From Kocuria coralli (GTDB lineage Bacteria; Actinomycetota; Actinomycetes; Actinomycetales; Micrococcaceae), in assembly GCF_008831305.1 (NCBI RefSeq), contig NZ_ML708622.1, forward strand, positions 33,225-97,224: 64,000 nt of DNA. Reading direction: 5' to 3'. The position numbers were made by a program, and so were the translations under genes. Position 1 is the first letter of the stretch; each line of letters opens with the position of its first letter. This document shows, one piece after another, positions 18,746-27,767 of the stretch. The notes beneath the pieces were generated by a model. The model saw only the letters and a program-made list of their open reading frames with translations, had not been told where the DNA came from and did no database searches.

Positions 18746-21682
18746 GTGGCTAAGCAACGAGTACACGAGCTGGCCAAAGAGCTCGGCATGACCTCCAAGG
18801 AGGCCATCGCCAAACTGCAGGATCTGGGCGAATTCGTCCGCGGAGCGTCCTCTACGGTCGAACCGCCGGTCGCCAAGAAGCTCAAGGACGCCATCGGCAC
18901 CGGTGGTGCGGCGTCCGCCAAGTCCGCTGCGGCCAAGGAGTCCGCCGGGAAGGCGGCCCAGGCCCCCCAGACCGATACGAAAGCCGCGGCGCCCAAGCCC
19001 TCGGCTGCTCCCAAGCCCGGTGTGAAGCCCGGGCCCAAGCCGGCTGCCGCGAAGGCACCGGCCGAGGAGACCAAGCCCGAGACCCCGGCGGAGCCGCAGC
19101 AAGCACCGGCTGAGCCGGCTGCCGAGGCCGCTCCGGCTGCGGAGACCCCGGAGGCTCCGGCGGCCAAGCCCGCGCCCAAGCCCACCGGCGGCCCGACCCC
19201 GGGCCCCAAGCCCGGCGGGGCCGGCCCGCGTCCGGGCAACAACCCGTTCGCCTCGCAGCAGGGGATGTCGCGCTCCGGTCCGCGCCCGCAGGGCGGCGGC
19301 CAGGGCGGTCCCCGTCCCGGCGGCCCGCGTCCGGGCAACAACCCGTTCGCCTCGCAGCAGGGGATGTCGCGTCCTGGTCCGCGCCCGCAGGGCGGTCAGG
19401 GCGGTCCCCGTCCGGCGGCTCCCCGTCCGGGTCAGGGCGGCGGCCAGGGCGGTCCCCGTCCGGCGGCTCCCCGTCCGGGTCAGGGCGGCGGCCAGGGCGG
19501 TCCCCGTCCCGCTGCTCCCCGTCCGGGACAGGCGCCTCGCGGACCCCGTCCCGCGGGTCCCCGCCCCAGCCCGAACATGATGCCCGGTCACACCGCCAAC
19601 GTGGCCCCGGTCGGTTCGCGGCCCGGCGGCCGCGGCGGAGCCGGTGCCGGCCAGGGCGGCCCGCGCCGCGGTGGCGGTGGCGGTGCTCCCGGCGGCGGAG
19701 GCGGATTCCGTCCCGGTGGCGGACCCGGCCGCGGTGGCCGCGGTGCGACCCAGGGCGCCTTCGGGCGCGGTGGGCCCTCCCGCAAGGGCCGCAAGTCGCG
19801 TCGGGCGAAGCGCCAGGAACTGGAGCAGATGAACGCACCGAAGATCGGTGGCGTCTCCGTTCCGCACGGTGACGGCTCGACCGAGGTGCGGCTGCGCCGC
19901 GGCGCGTCCCTGATGGACTTCGCCGAGAAGATCGAGGCCAACCCGGCAGCGCTGGTCCAGGTGCTGATCCACCTGGGCGAGATGGCGACCCAGACCCAGT
20001 CGCTGGACGAGGAGACCTTCGAGCTGCTCGGTGCCGAGCTGGGCTACGTCATCAAGGTGGTCTCGCCCGAGGACGAGGAGCGCGAGCTCTTCGAGTCCTT
20101 CGACATCGACCTGGCCGCCGAATCGGCTGCCGAGGACGAGGAAGTGCTGGAGCCGCGCCCGGCCGTCGTGACCGTCATGGGCCACGTCGACCATGGTAAG
20201 ACCCGCCTGCTGGACGCCATCCGGAACACCCGCGTGATCGAGGGCGAAGCCGGCGGCATCACCCAGCACATCGGTGCCTACCAGATCTCCACCGAGGTGG
20301 AGGGCGAGGATCGCCGCCTGACCTTCATCGACACCCCCGGTCACGAGGCCTTCACGGCCATGCGTGCCCGCGGTGCCCAGGTCACGGACATCGCCCTGCT
20401 CGTGGTCGCCGCCGACGACGGCGTCATGCCGCAGACCGTCGAGGCGCTCAACCACGCCCAGGCGGCCAACGTGCCGATCGTCGTCGCGGTGAACAAGATC
20501 GACAAGCCCGACTCCAACCCGGAGAAGATCCGCGGCCAGCTCACCGAGTACGGCCTGGTTCCCGAGGAATACGGTGGCGACACCATGTTCGTCGACGTCT
20601 CCGCACGTGCCGGTCAGAACATCCAGGGCCTGCTCGAGGCGGTCGTGCTGACCGCCGACGGCACCCTGGAGCTGCAGGCGAACCCGAACAAGGAAGCCCG
20701 CGGTGTGGCCATCGAGGCCAACCTGGACAAGGGCCGTGGCGCGGTGTGCACCGTGCTGGTCCAGTCCGGCACCCTGCACGTGGGCGACGCCATGGTGGCT
20801 GGTGGCGCGCACGGCCGCGTCCGGGCGATGTTCGACGAGGACGGCCAGGCAGTGGAAGAGGCGACTCCTTCGCGGCCCGTGCAGGTGCTCGGCCTGAACT
20901 CCGTGCCGCGTGCCGGTGACACCTTCCTGGTGACCAGCGAGGAGCGGACGGCCCGGCAGATCGCCGAGAAGCGTCAGGCGGCCGACCGCAACGCCCTGCT
21001 GGCCAAGCGCCGCAAGCGCGTGACCCTGGAGTCCTTCGACGCCGCCGTGGCCGAGGGCAAGATCGACACCCTGAACCTGATCATCAAGGGCGACGTGTCC
21101 GGTGCCGTGGAGGCCCTGGAAGACTCGCTCATGAAGATCGAGGTGGCCTCGGACGAGGTTCAACTGCGCGTGATCCACCGCGGCGTGGGTGCGATCACCC
21201 AGAACGACGTCAACCTGGCGACCGTGGACAACGCGATCATCATCGGCTTCAACGTCCGTCCGGCGGAGCGGGTCACCGACCTCGCCGACCGCGAAGGCGT
21301 CGAGATGAAGTTCTACTCGGTCATCTACAACGCCCTGGACGACGTCGAGGCAGCCTTGAAGGGCATGCTCAAGCCGGAGTACGAGGAAGTCGAGCTCGGC
21401 AAGGCGGAGGTCCGCGAGGTGTTCCGCTCCTCCAAGTGGGGCAACATCGCCGGTTCCTACGTGACCGAGGGGCTGATCAGGCGCAACGCCAACGCGCGTC
21501 TGGTCCGCGACGGCAACGTGGTGCAGGACAAGCTGAAGATCGAGTCGCTGCGTCGCTTCAAGGACGACGCCGTCGAGGTCCGCGACGGATACGAGTGCGG
21601 TATCGGACTCGGCTCCTTCAACGACATCAAGGAAGGCGACATCATCGAGACCTGGGAGCTTCAGGAGAAGCCCCGCGCTTGA
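18746..21682 (+). CDS. infB: Translation initiation factor IF-2
   Basis: GTPase that brings initiator tRNA to the 30S subunit. 978 residues. An N-terminal helical segment ([17 protein letters not shown]) is followed by nearly 300 residues of Pro/Gly/Arg/Ala low-complexity sequence with internal tandem repeats. The GTPase core starts at GHVDHGKT (479-486), then DTPGHEAF and NKID, then the C-terminal tRNA-binding domains. AGGAG ribosome binding site before GTG 18746. Very long apparent frames on the opposite strand are GC-driven artefacts. Confidence 0.97.
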   Translation: MAKQRVHELAKELGMTSKEAIAKLQDLGEFVRGASSTVEPPVAKKLKDAIGTGGAASAKSAAAKESAGKAAQAPQTDTKAAAPKPSAAPKPGVKPGPKPAAAKAPAEETKPETPAEPQQAPAEPAAEAAPAAETPEAPAAKPAPKPTGGPTPGPKPGGAGPRPGNNPFASQQGMSRSGPRPQGGGQGGPRPGGPRPGNNPFASQQGMSRPGPRPQGGQGGPRPAAPRPGQGGGQGGPRPAAPRPGQGGGQGGPRPAAPRPGQAPRGPRPAGPRPSPNMMPGHTANVAPVGSRPGGRGGAGAGQGGPRRGGGGGAPGGGGGFRPGGGPGRGGRGATQGAFGRGGPSRKGRKSRRAKRQELEQMNAPKIGGVSVPHGDGSTEVRLRRGASLMDFAEKIEANPAALVQVLIHLGEMATQTQSLDEETFELLGAELGYVIKVVSPEDEERELFESFDIDLAAESAAEDEEVLEPRPAVVTVMGHVDHGKTRLLDAIRNTRVIEGEAGGITQHIGAYQISTEVEGEDRRLTFIDTPGHEAFTAMRARGAQVTDIALLVVAADDGVMPQTVEALNHAQAANVPIVVAVNKIDKPDSNPEKIRGQLTEYGLVPEEYGGDTMFVDVSARAGQNIQGLLEAVVLTADGTLELQANPNKEARGVAIEANLDKGRGAVCTVLVQSGTLHVGDAMVAGGAHGRVRAMFDEDGQAVEEATPSRPVQVLGLNSVPRAGDTFLVTSEERTARQIAEKRQAADRNALLAKRRKRVTLESFDAAVAEGKIDTLNLIIKGDVSGAVEALEDSLMKIEVASDEVQLRVIHRGVGAITQNDVNLATVDNAIIIGFNVRPAERVTDLADREGVEMKFYSVIYNALDDVEAALKGMLKPEYEEVELGKAEVREVFRSSKWGNIAGSYVTEGLIRRNANARLVRDGNVVQDKLKIESLRRFKDDAVEVRDGYECGIGLGSFNDIKEGDIIETWELQEKPRA
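19223..19546 (+). repeat. Tandem repeats in the IF-2 linker
   Basis: Two 99-base units begin at 19223 and 19322 and encode [17 protein letters not shown] segments. Three 48-base units begin at 19403, 19451 and 19499 and encode [15 protein letters not shown]. The copies are nearly identical at nucleotide level, implying recent slippage expansion. Confidence 0.85.
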
Positions 21683-21695
21683 TCGCCCGATCGTG

Positions 21696-21737
21696 ACGGC
21701 CCGTACCGTTGTCCTCACCGGACGGGGTACGGGCCGT
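21696..21737 (+). terminator. 12-bp hairpin after infB
   Basis: Bases 21696-21707 and 21726-21737 are exact reverse complements around an 18-base loop, 14 bases past the infB stop. No T-tract. Confidence 0.5.
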
Positions 21738-21805
21738 TGCCACCCTCGCGGATCCACCAAGCCCTCAAGCAAATCCCACCGAACTCACCGAGCCAAGGAG
21801 CAACC

Positions 21806-22294
21806 ATGGCCGACACTCAGCGCGCATCCCGCCTGGCCGACCGCATCAAGGTGATCGTGGCCCAGGCCCTGGAGCGTCGCATCAAGGATCCCCGGCTGGG
21901 GTTCGTGACCATCACGGACGCCCGGGTGACCAATGACCTTCAGCATGCCACCGTGTACTACACGGTCTACGGCACCGCCGAGGAGAAGGCCGACTCGGCC
22001 CGGGCACTGGAGTCCGCCAAGGGCATCCTGCGCTCCGAGGTCGGCAAGAACATCACGGCGCGGCTGACCCCGACCCTGACCTTCGTGGCCGACGAGATCC
22101 CCGAGGCCGCATCGCACCTCGAGGACGTGCTGCGCCGGGCCAAGGAGAAGGACGCCGAGGTCGCGGCAGCCGCCGTCGGCGCCCAGTACGCCTCCGACGA
22201 GAACCCCTACCGCAGCGCGGATGAGGACGCCGAGGACCTCGCCGACCAGGATTCCGGCGCGCCGGCCGGGTCGCCGGAGTCCACGGAGCGGTGA
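21806..22294 (+). CDS. rbfA: Ribosome-binding factor A
   Basis: 30S maturation and cold-adaptation factor, 162 residues, with the KH-like core from RASRLADRIKVIVAQALERR through RLTPTLTFVADEIPEAASHLEDVL. A roughly 35-residue acidic tail follows the core. Start ATG 21806 has AAGGAG upstream. The stop overlaps the truB GTG (GTGA). Confidence 0.95.
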   Translation: MADTQRASRLADRIKVIVAQALERRIKDPRLGFVTITDARVTNDLQHATVYYTVYGTAEEKADSARALESAKGILRSEVGKNITARLTPTLTFVADEIPEAASHLEDVLRRAKEKDAEVAAAAVGAQYASDENPYRSADEDAEDLADQDSGAPAGSPESTER

Positions 22295-23325
22295 CCGCCT
22301 CGGCTCGCAGTGACTCCTCCCGCGGTGCCCGCTCCCCGTCCGTCGAGGGCGGGGAGCGGGCACCGCGGGAGGAGGTCCCGCGTCCGGATCCGCAGCTTCC
22401 CGTCCCCGAGGGACTGGTCGTGGTGGACAAACCCCAGGGCTGGACCAGCCACGATGTCGTCGGCCGCCTCCGCCGTCTGTGCGGCACCAAGAAGGTGGGC
22501 CACGCGGGGACGCTGGATCCGATGGCCACGGGCGTCCTGGTGGCGGGCGTGGGCCGGGGGACCAAGCTCCTGACCTACCTGGTGGGCGCGGACAAGACCT
22601 ACGACGCCGTCATCCGGCTGGGCGTGGCCACCGTCACGGAGGACGCCGAGGGAGAGGTCACCTCCGTCGCGGAGACCGCACGCGTGGAGGCCGTGACCGA
22701 CGAGGCGATCGCGGGGGCGGTGAGCGCGCTGACGGGTCCGATCCGGCAGGTGCCCTCCGCGGTGTCCGCGATCAAGGTCGACGGCAAGCGCTCCTACGCC
22801 CGTGTCCGGGCGGGGGAGGATGTCCAGCTCGACGCCCGGTCCGTGACCGTCTCGCGTTTCGAGGTGCACGAGGTCTCGCGGCACCGGCTGGCCGATGGCT
22901 CGGCCGTCATCGACCTGTCCGTCACCGTGGACGTCTCCTCGGGCACTTACGTGCGCGCCCTGGCCCGCGACCTGGGCGAGGCTCTGGGCATCCATGGCCA
23001 CCTGACCGCGTTGCGGCGCACCCGCGTGGGTTCGCTGGACTTGTCGCACGCGAGCGACCTGGAGCGGCTGCGCGCCATCGTCGCCGACGGCGGGACCGTT
23101 CCGGCGACCTCCCTGGACGAGGCGGCGCGAGCCATGTTCCCCGTCCGGGAGCTCTCGCAACGGGAAGCGCTCGATCTCAGCCACGGCAAGCGCATACCGG
23201 CTACCGGAACCCGGGACCTGACCGCTGCCTTCGACCCTGAGGGCCGTGTGGTGGCCCTGGTCGAAGACCGGGGCAATCCCGGGGAGCGCACGGCGAAACC
23301 CGTCCTGGTGCTGCGCGCCCGGTGA
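22291..23325 (+). CDS. truB: tRNA pseudouridine-55 synthase
   Basis: Isomerises U55 in the T-loop of tRNAs. Signature GLVVVDKPQGWTSHDVV, and catalytic aspartate D76 within GHAGTLDPMATGVL. Length 344 residues from GTG 22291, which overlaps the rbfA stop. However, a perfect 25-bp hairpin lies in the first 30 codons, which encode a non-conserved Arg/Glu/Pro-rich stretch, and GTG 22420 preceded by GAGGGA is a possible later start. The later start would cut very close to the first conserved strand, so the longer form is kept. Confidence 0.93.
   Translation: MTASARSDSSRGARSPSVEGGERAPREEVPRPDPQLPVPEGLVVVDKPQGWTSHDVVGRLRRLCGTKKVGHAGTLDPMATGVLVAGVGRGTKLLTYLVGADKTYDAVIRLGVATVTEDAEGEVTSVAETARVEAVTDEAIAGAVSALTGPIRQVPSAVSAIKVDGKRSYARVRAGEDVQLDARSVTVSRFEVHEVSRHRLADGSAVIDLSVTVDVSSGTYVRALARDLGEALGIHGHLTALRRTRVGSLDLSHASDLERLRAIVADGGTVPATSLDEAARAMFPVRELSQREALDLSHGKRIPATGTRDLTAAFDPEGRVVALVEDRGNPGERTAKPVLVLRAR
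22314..22374 (+). terminator. Perfect 25-bp hairpin inside the 5' end of truB
   Basis: Bases 22314-22338 and 22350-22374 are exact reverse complements with an 11-base loop. It has the form of this genome's gene-end terminators yet lies within the truB reading frame. It may act as an rbfA/truB attenuator or RNA-processing site. Confidence 0.55.
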
Positions 23326-23423
23326 GATGAGACGGGGATGGCCGGCCGGACAACACAGCCGGACTACGGTGGAACCGGCCCGCCCGGCGGAGGCAAAAGA
23401 CATACGGATGAAGGAGACGACCG

Positions 23424-23795
23424 GTGCTGTGGGGTTATGACGGATGGTTCTGGGCCTCTGTGGTCCTCGGCACGCTGTCGTTCCTGGTGTGCGTGGTCCA
23501 AGCGCTGCGCGGCAAGGCGCCGGGCGACCTCACCCAGGGTTCCGTCCTGCTGCAGGAGGCCTTCCTGCTGCTGTACGGCCTGGGGTCGATCCTGATGCTC
23601 TTCATCGGCCCCGAGGCCTCGGGCAGCGTGCTCGAATACTGGGGCTATCTGCTGACCGCCCTGATCATCCCGGCCGGGACCTTCATCTGGTCTCTCGTCG
23701 AGCGATCGAGCTGGTCCAACTGGATCCTCGCGGCCACCGGGCCCACCATCATCGTGATGGTCTACAGAATGAACTTCATCTGGTATTACCAGTAG
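23424..23795 (+). CDS. Small integral membrane protein
   Basis: A 123-residue hydrophobic protein with about four transmembrane segments, starting LWGYDGWFWASVVLG and ending FIWYYQ. GTG start with GAAGGAG upstream. No family recognised. It is likely cotranscribed with the following membrane protein gene; both sit between truB and ribF. Confidence 0.75.
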   Translation: MLWGYDGWFWASVVLGTLSFLVCVVQALRGKAPGDLTQGSVLLQEAFLLLYGLGSILMLFIGPEASGSVLEYWGYLLTALIIPAGTFIWSLVERSSWSNWILAATGPTIIVMVYRMNFIWYYQ

Positions 23796-23839
23796 GGAGC
23801 AGAGCCTCATCGAGAGAGCTCATCCAGAAAGGACTGTGC

Positions 23840-24400
23840 GTGGCTCACGACCCCATTCCCCCGAAGCCGGATGAGGACGCCTCCCCGGTGGATCCCGCCG
23901 GGCAGGCACCTGTCCAGGGCACGGGCGGTGTGCTGCAACGCCGTTTCGGGCCGCGCGGGCAGCCCGTGCGCAAGGATGCCAAGTCCACCGGATTCGGGCG
24001 CGTGATCATCGCGATCTACGGCATCTTCGCCCTCTCCGCGGGGGTACGCGCGATCTACCAGATCGGCACCCAGTTCGACGTCGCCCCGCTGGCCTACCTG
24101 CTCTCCCTCTTCGCCGCGGTGGTCTACGTCCTGGCCGCCGTCGCCCTGACCAGGGCGGGACGGGTGTGGCATCGAGTGGCTACGGCTGCCGTGCTCATCG
24201 AGATGGCGGGAGTCATCGCCATCGGCGCCTGGACGTTCATCGCCCCGGATCTGTTCGCCGACGACACCGTGTGGTCCCACTTCGGGCAGGGCTACGGCTT
24301 CATCCCCCTCGTGCTGCCGTTCATCGGCATCCTCTGGCTCTGGCGCACCCGCCCCATGGCAGGCCTGGACGATGTCCCCTTGGAACGCGAGATCGCATGA
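23840..24400 (+). CDS. Predicted membrane protein
   Basis: A 186-residue protein. About 55 polar residues rich in Pro/Asp/Gln are followed by four hydrophobic segments (GFGRVIIAIYGIFALSAG, then PLAYLLSLFAAVVYVLAAVA and two more). GTG 23840 follows AAAGGA. It resembles unnamed integral membrane proteins found before ribF in Micrococcaceae; no function assigned. The stop is followed directly by an acetyltransferase remnant in the same frame. Confidence 0.75.
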   Translation: MAHDPIPPKPDEDASPVDPAGQAPVQGTGGVLQRRFGPRGQPVRKDAKSTGFGRVIIAIYGIFALSAGVRAIYQIGTQFDVAPLAYLLSLFAAVVYVLAAVALTRAGRVWHRVATAAVLIEMAGVIAIGAWTFIAPDLFADDTVWSHFGQGYGFIPLVLPFIGILWLWRTRPMAGLDDVPLEREIA

Positions 24401-24709
24401 GCGTCGTGCGCGGCCGACATCGGGCTGAACTTCGGCCCGCACGCCCGTGGGACGGGGGCCGCACAGGCGGCGTGCCGGCTGCTGATGGACTAGGCCTTCG
24501 GCACGCTGGGTTTCACTCATCTCCACTGGATCGCCTTCGACGGGAACTGGGCATCGGTCAAGACGGCCTGGAAGCTGGGTTTCGGCGAGCCCGTCTTCGT
24601 CCCGGGCTTCGGCGAGCAGCGCGGGGCGCTCGTGGACTGCTGGATGGCCTCGATCAAGGCCGGGGACCCCAGGGAGCCCGCCAACGCCTGGCGGGTACCG
24701 TCGTCGTGA
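24401..24709 (+). pseudogene. Decayed GNAT acetyltransferase (5' truncated, internal stop)
   Basis: Translating from 24401 gives ADIGLNFGPHARGTGAAQAACRLLMD, then TAG at 24491-24493, then AFGTLGFTHLHWIAFDGNWAS and VKTAWKLGFGEPVF, ending at TGA 24707. This is the C-terminal half of a RimJ/RimL-type acetyltransferase: acetyl-CoA loop, the WxAFxGNWAS segment and the closing KLGF. The N-terminal half and start are missing, and one base change created the TAG where relatives usually have an aromatic residue. It is a clear remnant, not a functional gene. Confidence 0.85.
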
Positions 24710-24833
24710 GTCCGCCCGAATCGATTCGAGCGGCTACCCTGTGGGACGGGGAACGACCCGGCTGCCAGGATCCGCGGATCGGGCAGCCACCGACGCCCTG
24801 CCTCAGGATGAACCGCCGCCGCCAAGGAGCACT

Positions 24834-25802
24834 GTGCACCGTTTCCACGCCCTGACCGAGGTCCCCCGTGATTTCGGGCCGTCCGTGGTAACCGTCGGGA
24901 ACTTCGACGGGGTCCACCGCGGTCACCAGGAGGTCCTCAGGAAGCTGGTGGGGCGTGCCCGAGCCGCGGGGCTGCAAGCGGTCGTGCTGACCTTCGACCC
25001 CCACCCGGCCGAGGTCCACCGCCCGGAGACGCACCGCGGCAAGATCATGGGCACCCGCGACAAGCTCGACGCCATGGAGGCCATCGGCCTGGACGCGGTG
25101 CTCGTGCAGCACTACGACCTGGACTTCTCGGCGCAGGCGCCCGAGGAGTTCGTCGCCGACTACCTGTGCGCCGGGCTGAACGCGCACTGCGTGGTGGTCG
25201 GTGCGGACGCCCGGTTCGGCAGGGGCAACTCCGGCGACGTCAAGGTCCTCCAGGAGCTGGGGGAGCGGCATGGTTTCGAGGTGGTGGTGGTCGAGGATCT
25301 CGAAGGCGACATGGTCGGCCACCACGTCGACCGCCGGATCTCCTCCACCTGGATCCGGGAGCTGCTCAACCAGGGCGACGTGGCCGAGGCCGCGATCATG
25401 CTGGGCAGGCCTCATCGCGTGCGCGGCACCGTGGTGCACGGGGCGGCGCGCGGACGCGAGCTGGGCTTCCCGACGGCCAATCTCGACTCCGCATCCGACG
25501 GCTACGTGCCCGCTGACGGCGTGTACGCCGGCTGGCTCATCGACGCGCGGGACCGCCGGTGGCCCGTGGCCGTTTCCGTGGGCTCGAACCCCACCTTCGA
25601 CGGCGTGTCACGGGTGGTCGAGGCCCACGTCATCGACCGCCCGGTCGAGCGGGTCGAGGATTTCGACCTCTACGCCCAGGAGGTCGTGGTCGAGTTCGTG
25701 CAGCGCCTGCGCGGCATGGTGGCCTACGAGGGCGTGGAGAAGCTCGTGTCCCAGATGACGAAGGACGTCGACCGGACCCGCGAGATCCTTCGATCGCACT
25801 GA
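24834..25802 (+). CDS. ribF: Bifunctional riboflavin kinase/FAD synthetase
   Basis: Makes FMN and then FAD. The N-terminal adenylyltransferase domain shows VTVGNFDGVHRGHQ, VLTFDPHPAEV and ISSTWIRELL. The C-terminal flavokinase domain shows RGRELGFPTANLD and VSVGSNPTFDG. 322 residues from GTG 24834, which has AAGGAG five bases upstream. It is the usual last gene of the truB-ribF block. Confidence 0.95.
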   Translation: MHRFHALTEVPRDFGPSVVTVGNFDGVHRGHQEVLRKLVGRARAAGLQAVVLTFDPHPAEVHRPETHRGKIMGTRDKLDAMEAIGLDAVLVQHYDLDFSAQAPEEFVADYLCAGLNAHCVVVGADARFGRGNSGDVKVLQELGERHGFEVVVVEDLEGDMVGHHVDRRISSTWIRELLNQGDVAEAAIMLGRPHRVRGTVVHGAARGRELGFPTANLDSASDGYVPADGVYAGWLIDARDRRWPVAVSVGSNPTFDGVSRVVEAHVIDRPVERVEDFDLYAQEVVVEFVQRLRGMVAYEGVEKLVSQMTKDVDRTREILRSH

Positions 25803-25830
25803 CCCGCCCGATGTTCCTCGCCCGGTCCTG

Positions 25831-25847
25831 CCCGGTCCGAGACCGGG
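25831..25847. terminator. Short hairpin between ribF and the aldo/keto reductase
   Basis: CCCGGTC (25831-25837) pairs with GACCGGG (25841-25847) around three bases, in the convergent gap. Weak but well placed. Confidence 0.35.
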
Positions 25848-25868
25848 GCCCCGTCGCCTGCGGCGCGG

Positions 25869-26837
25869 TCACATCTCTTCGTGCTCCCACGGGTCGAAAC
25901 CGGAGGCCGACAGACCGGTGTGCAGCATCTTCATCCGGCTCATCTGCCGGGAGGTCAGCTCCCATCCGAAGACATCCAGGTTCTCGGCCATGCGCTTGGC
26001 CTTGGAGGTCTTCGGGATCGGGAGCACGCCCGACTGGACGTGCCAGCGCAGGATGACCTGGGCCGGTGTGCGGCCCTGGTCGGCGGCGATCTCCTGGACC
26101 CACTCGTGCTCCAGCATCTTCGAGTCGTAGCCCAGGGGAGCCCACGCCTCGACCAGGATGCGATGCCCGTGATGATGGGCGCGCAGCTGTTCCTGCTGAT
26201 ACTGAGGCTGCAGTTCCACCTGGTTGACCGTCGGCGCCTCGCCCACCTTGGCGATGAGCTCGTCAACCATCTCGGGCGTGAAGTTCGAGACGCCCACCGA
26301 ACCCACCAGGCCCTCGTCCCGCAGCTCCAGCATCGTCCGGAACGAGTCCACGTACAGGCCGTGCTTCGGGTTGGGCCAGTGGATGAGGTAGAGATCCACC
26401 CTGTCCAGGCCGAGACGGCCGAGGGAGCCCTCCAGGGAGCGGCGCACCGAATCCGTGCCGTGATCGCGTCCGGGCAGCTTGGTGGTCACGAAGACCTCGT
26501 CGCGCGGCAGCAGGGAATCCTTGATGGCCCGGCCGACCCCGGTCTCGTTCTCGTAGTTGACCGCCGTGTCGATCAGGCGGAAGCCGGTGGAGAGCGCCTC
26601 GTACACCACGGCCTCCGCCTCGGCGTCGTCCATGCGCGCGGTACCCAGGCCGATCTGGGGAATCCGGGTTCCGTCGTGCAGGGTATGACGGCGTCCGGCC
26701 ACCCCCGCCTGATCGGTCAGCCCGGCGTCGAACTCGTGGTCGTCGAAGAAGTCCTCGCCCTTCTCGGCCTCTGCGCCGGCCCGGGCGATCTTCTCCTCGT
26801 CGTATTCGATCTGCGCTTCCTGCGGCTGATTGCTCAC
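25869..26837 (-). CDS. Aldo/keto reductase
   Basis: NADPH-dependent carbonyl reductase of the AKR superfamily, 322 residues, close to the 2,5-diketo-gluconate reductase type. The catalytic tetrad is visible: Asp and Tyr in DTAVNYENE, Lys in VTTKLPG, His in LIHWP. The cofactor-binding end [14 protein letters not shown] is also present. Start GTG 26837 has AGAAGG upstream. About 50 acidic residues precede the barrel ([20 protein letters not shown]), which is unusual. Substrate unknown. Transcribed against the surrounding genes. Confidence 0.9.
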   Translation of the reverse strand: MSNQPQEAQIEYDEEKIARAGAEAEKGEDFFDDHEFDAGLTDQAGVAGRRHTLHDGTRIPQIGLGTARMDDAEAEAVVYEALSTGFRLIDTAVNYENETGVGRAIKDSLLPRDEVFVTTKLPGRDHGTDSVRRSLEGSLGRLGLDRVDLYLIHWPNPKHGLYVDSFRTMLELRDEGLVGSVGVSNFTPEMVDELIAKVGEAPTVNQVELQPQYQQEQLRAHHHGHRILVEAWAPLGYDSKMLEHEWVQEIAADQGRTPAQVILRWHVQSGVLPIPKTSKAKRMAENLDVFGWELTSRQMSRMKMLHTGLSASGFDPWEHEEM

Positions 26838-26995
26838 TGTTCTCTGCCTTCTCTCCGGTCGCGGACTGTTACCGTCATCCCATTCTCCCAGCAGCATGCT
26901 GTCAATACGGGTGACCGCGCGGATACGGGTTCGCGGGTCGTCCGGCCGGCGGTGGCGCCCTGCCCCGCCATCTCGTGGAGAGAGAGGCGGCCTGT

Positions 26996-27012
26996 TAGAC
27001 TGTTCGGCGGTC
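26996..27012 (+). promoter_or_regulatory. Candidate rpsO promoter (exact 17-mer shared with ylxR)
   Basis: TAGACT (-10) followed by GTTCGGCGGTC, identical to 18108-18124. Predicted start about 110 bases before rpsO. The -35 is poor. Confidence 0.5.
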
Positions 27013-27120
27013 CGCCTGCAGTCCGTGGCGGACGGACCCCCTCTCACCGGCTCGCCGGGCAGGGACCCGGCGCGAAGAATCGCGTACGGGCCGCACGGCA
27101 CTGAACGCAAGGAGTTCATC

Positions 27121-27390
27121 ATGGCCCTTGACCCCGCCGTCAAGCAGGAGATCATCAAGGAATACGCGACCCACGAGGGTGACACCGGTTCACCCGAGGT
27201 CCAGGTCGCCGTCCTGACCCGCCGCATCTCGGATCTCACCGAGCACCTGAAGATGCACAAGCACGACCACCACACCCGCCGCGGCCTCATGGCCCTGGTC
27301 GGTCGCCGTCGTCGTATGCTCACCTACCTGCGCGACACCGACATCGCCCGCTACCGTGCGCTCATCGGGCGCCTCGGCCTGCGCCGCTGA
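27121..27390 (+). CDS. rpsO: 30S ribosomal protein S15
   Basis: 89 residues, with the S15 hallmarks [32 protein letters not shown] and ending [18 protein letters not shown] ribosome binding site before ATG. Precedes pnp, the classic rpsO-pnp pair. Confidence 0.98.
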   Translation: MALDPAVKQEIIKEYATHEGDTGSPEVQVAVLTRRISDLTEHLKMHKHDHHTRRGLMALVGRRRRMLTYLRDTDIARYRALIGRLGLRR

Positions 27391-27405
27391 TCGACGTCTT
27401 GAGCC

Positions 27406-27448
27406 GGGGCGGAGCCGAGGCCGCCACTGGTGGCCACGGCCCCGCCCC
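27406..27448 (+). terminator. Terminator after rpsO
   Basis: Bases 27406-27417 pair with 27437-27448 (12 bp, one mismatch), with a smaller inner hairpin in the loop. No T-tract. Confidence 0.5.
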
Positions 27449-27767
27449 GACCTCTATCCCGGTACCGGCATCCCGTACCGGCCAAACTCCCAGCCGCAAA
27501 TCCCGGCGCGCACGCCGGTCACCTGACAGGCTGGGGATGCACTAGAACCGTTCGCCTCCATGCGAGGCGAACTCCGGCGGTCCCGCTCGCGGTGACCGCC
27601 GACGCCCCGATGACACCGAGACCCGGGTGACGGTCCTCGACAGTGGCTCACGGATCCGCTGCGCGCTGCGGCGCGCACAGGCTCCGTGGGCTTCGATCGA
27701 AGGCCGAACGCGGGCGCGGTGACTTCTGGGCAGACCACAGAAGAATCCGATGAAATGGAGGTGACCC
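27449..27767 (+). other. pnp leader region with hairpin
   Basis: The 320-base leader holds a clean hairpin, GTTCGCCT (27550-27557) with AGGCGAAC (27565-27572) around seven bases. In E. coli a pnp leader hairpin is cut by RNase III and PNPase for autoregulation; this could be an analogue. No ORF is supported here. Confidence 0.4.

Noticed and set aside
19223..19546. Regularly spaced repeats resembling a small CRISPR array
   Set aside because: They are in-frame coding repeats of the IF-2 linker with unit sizes of 99 and 48 bases and no spacers.
18575..21772. A 1065-codon open frame on the minus strand across infB
   Set aside because: It is antisense to a certain IF-2 gene, has GC-driven low-complexity composition and no recognisable domain; long shadow frames are expected at 70 % G+C.
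24491..24493. TAG in the GNAT remnant as a recoded codon
   Set aside because: The gene also lacks its N-terminal half and start codon, so simple decay is the better explanation.
24397..24855. Frame beginning at ATG 24397 that runs to the ribF start
   Set aside because: It reads the GNAT remnant out of phase, is Arg/Gly-rich without homology, and the real coding trace is in another frame.
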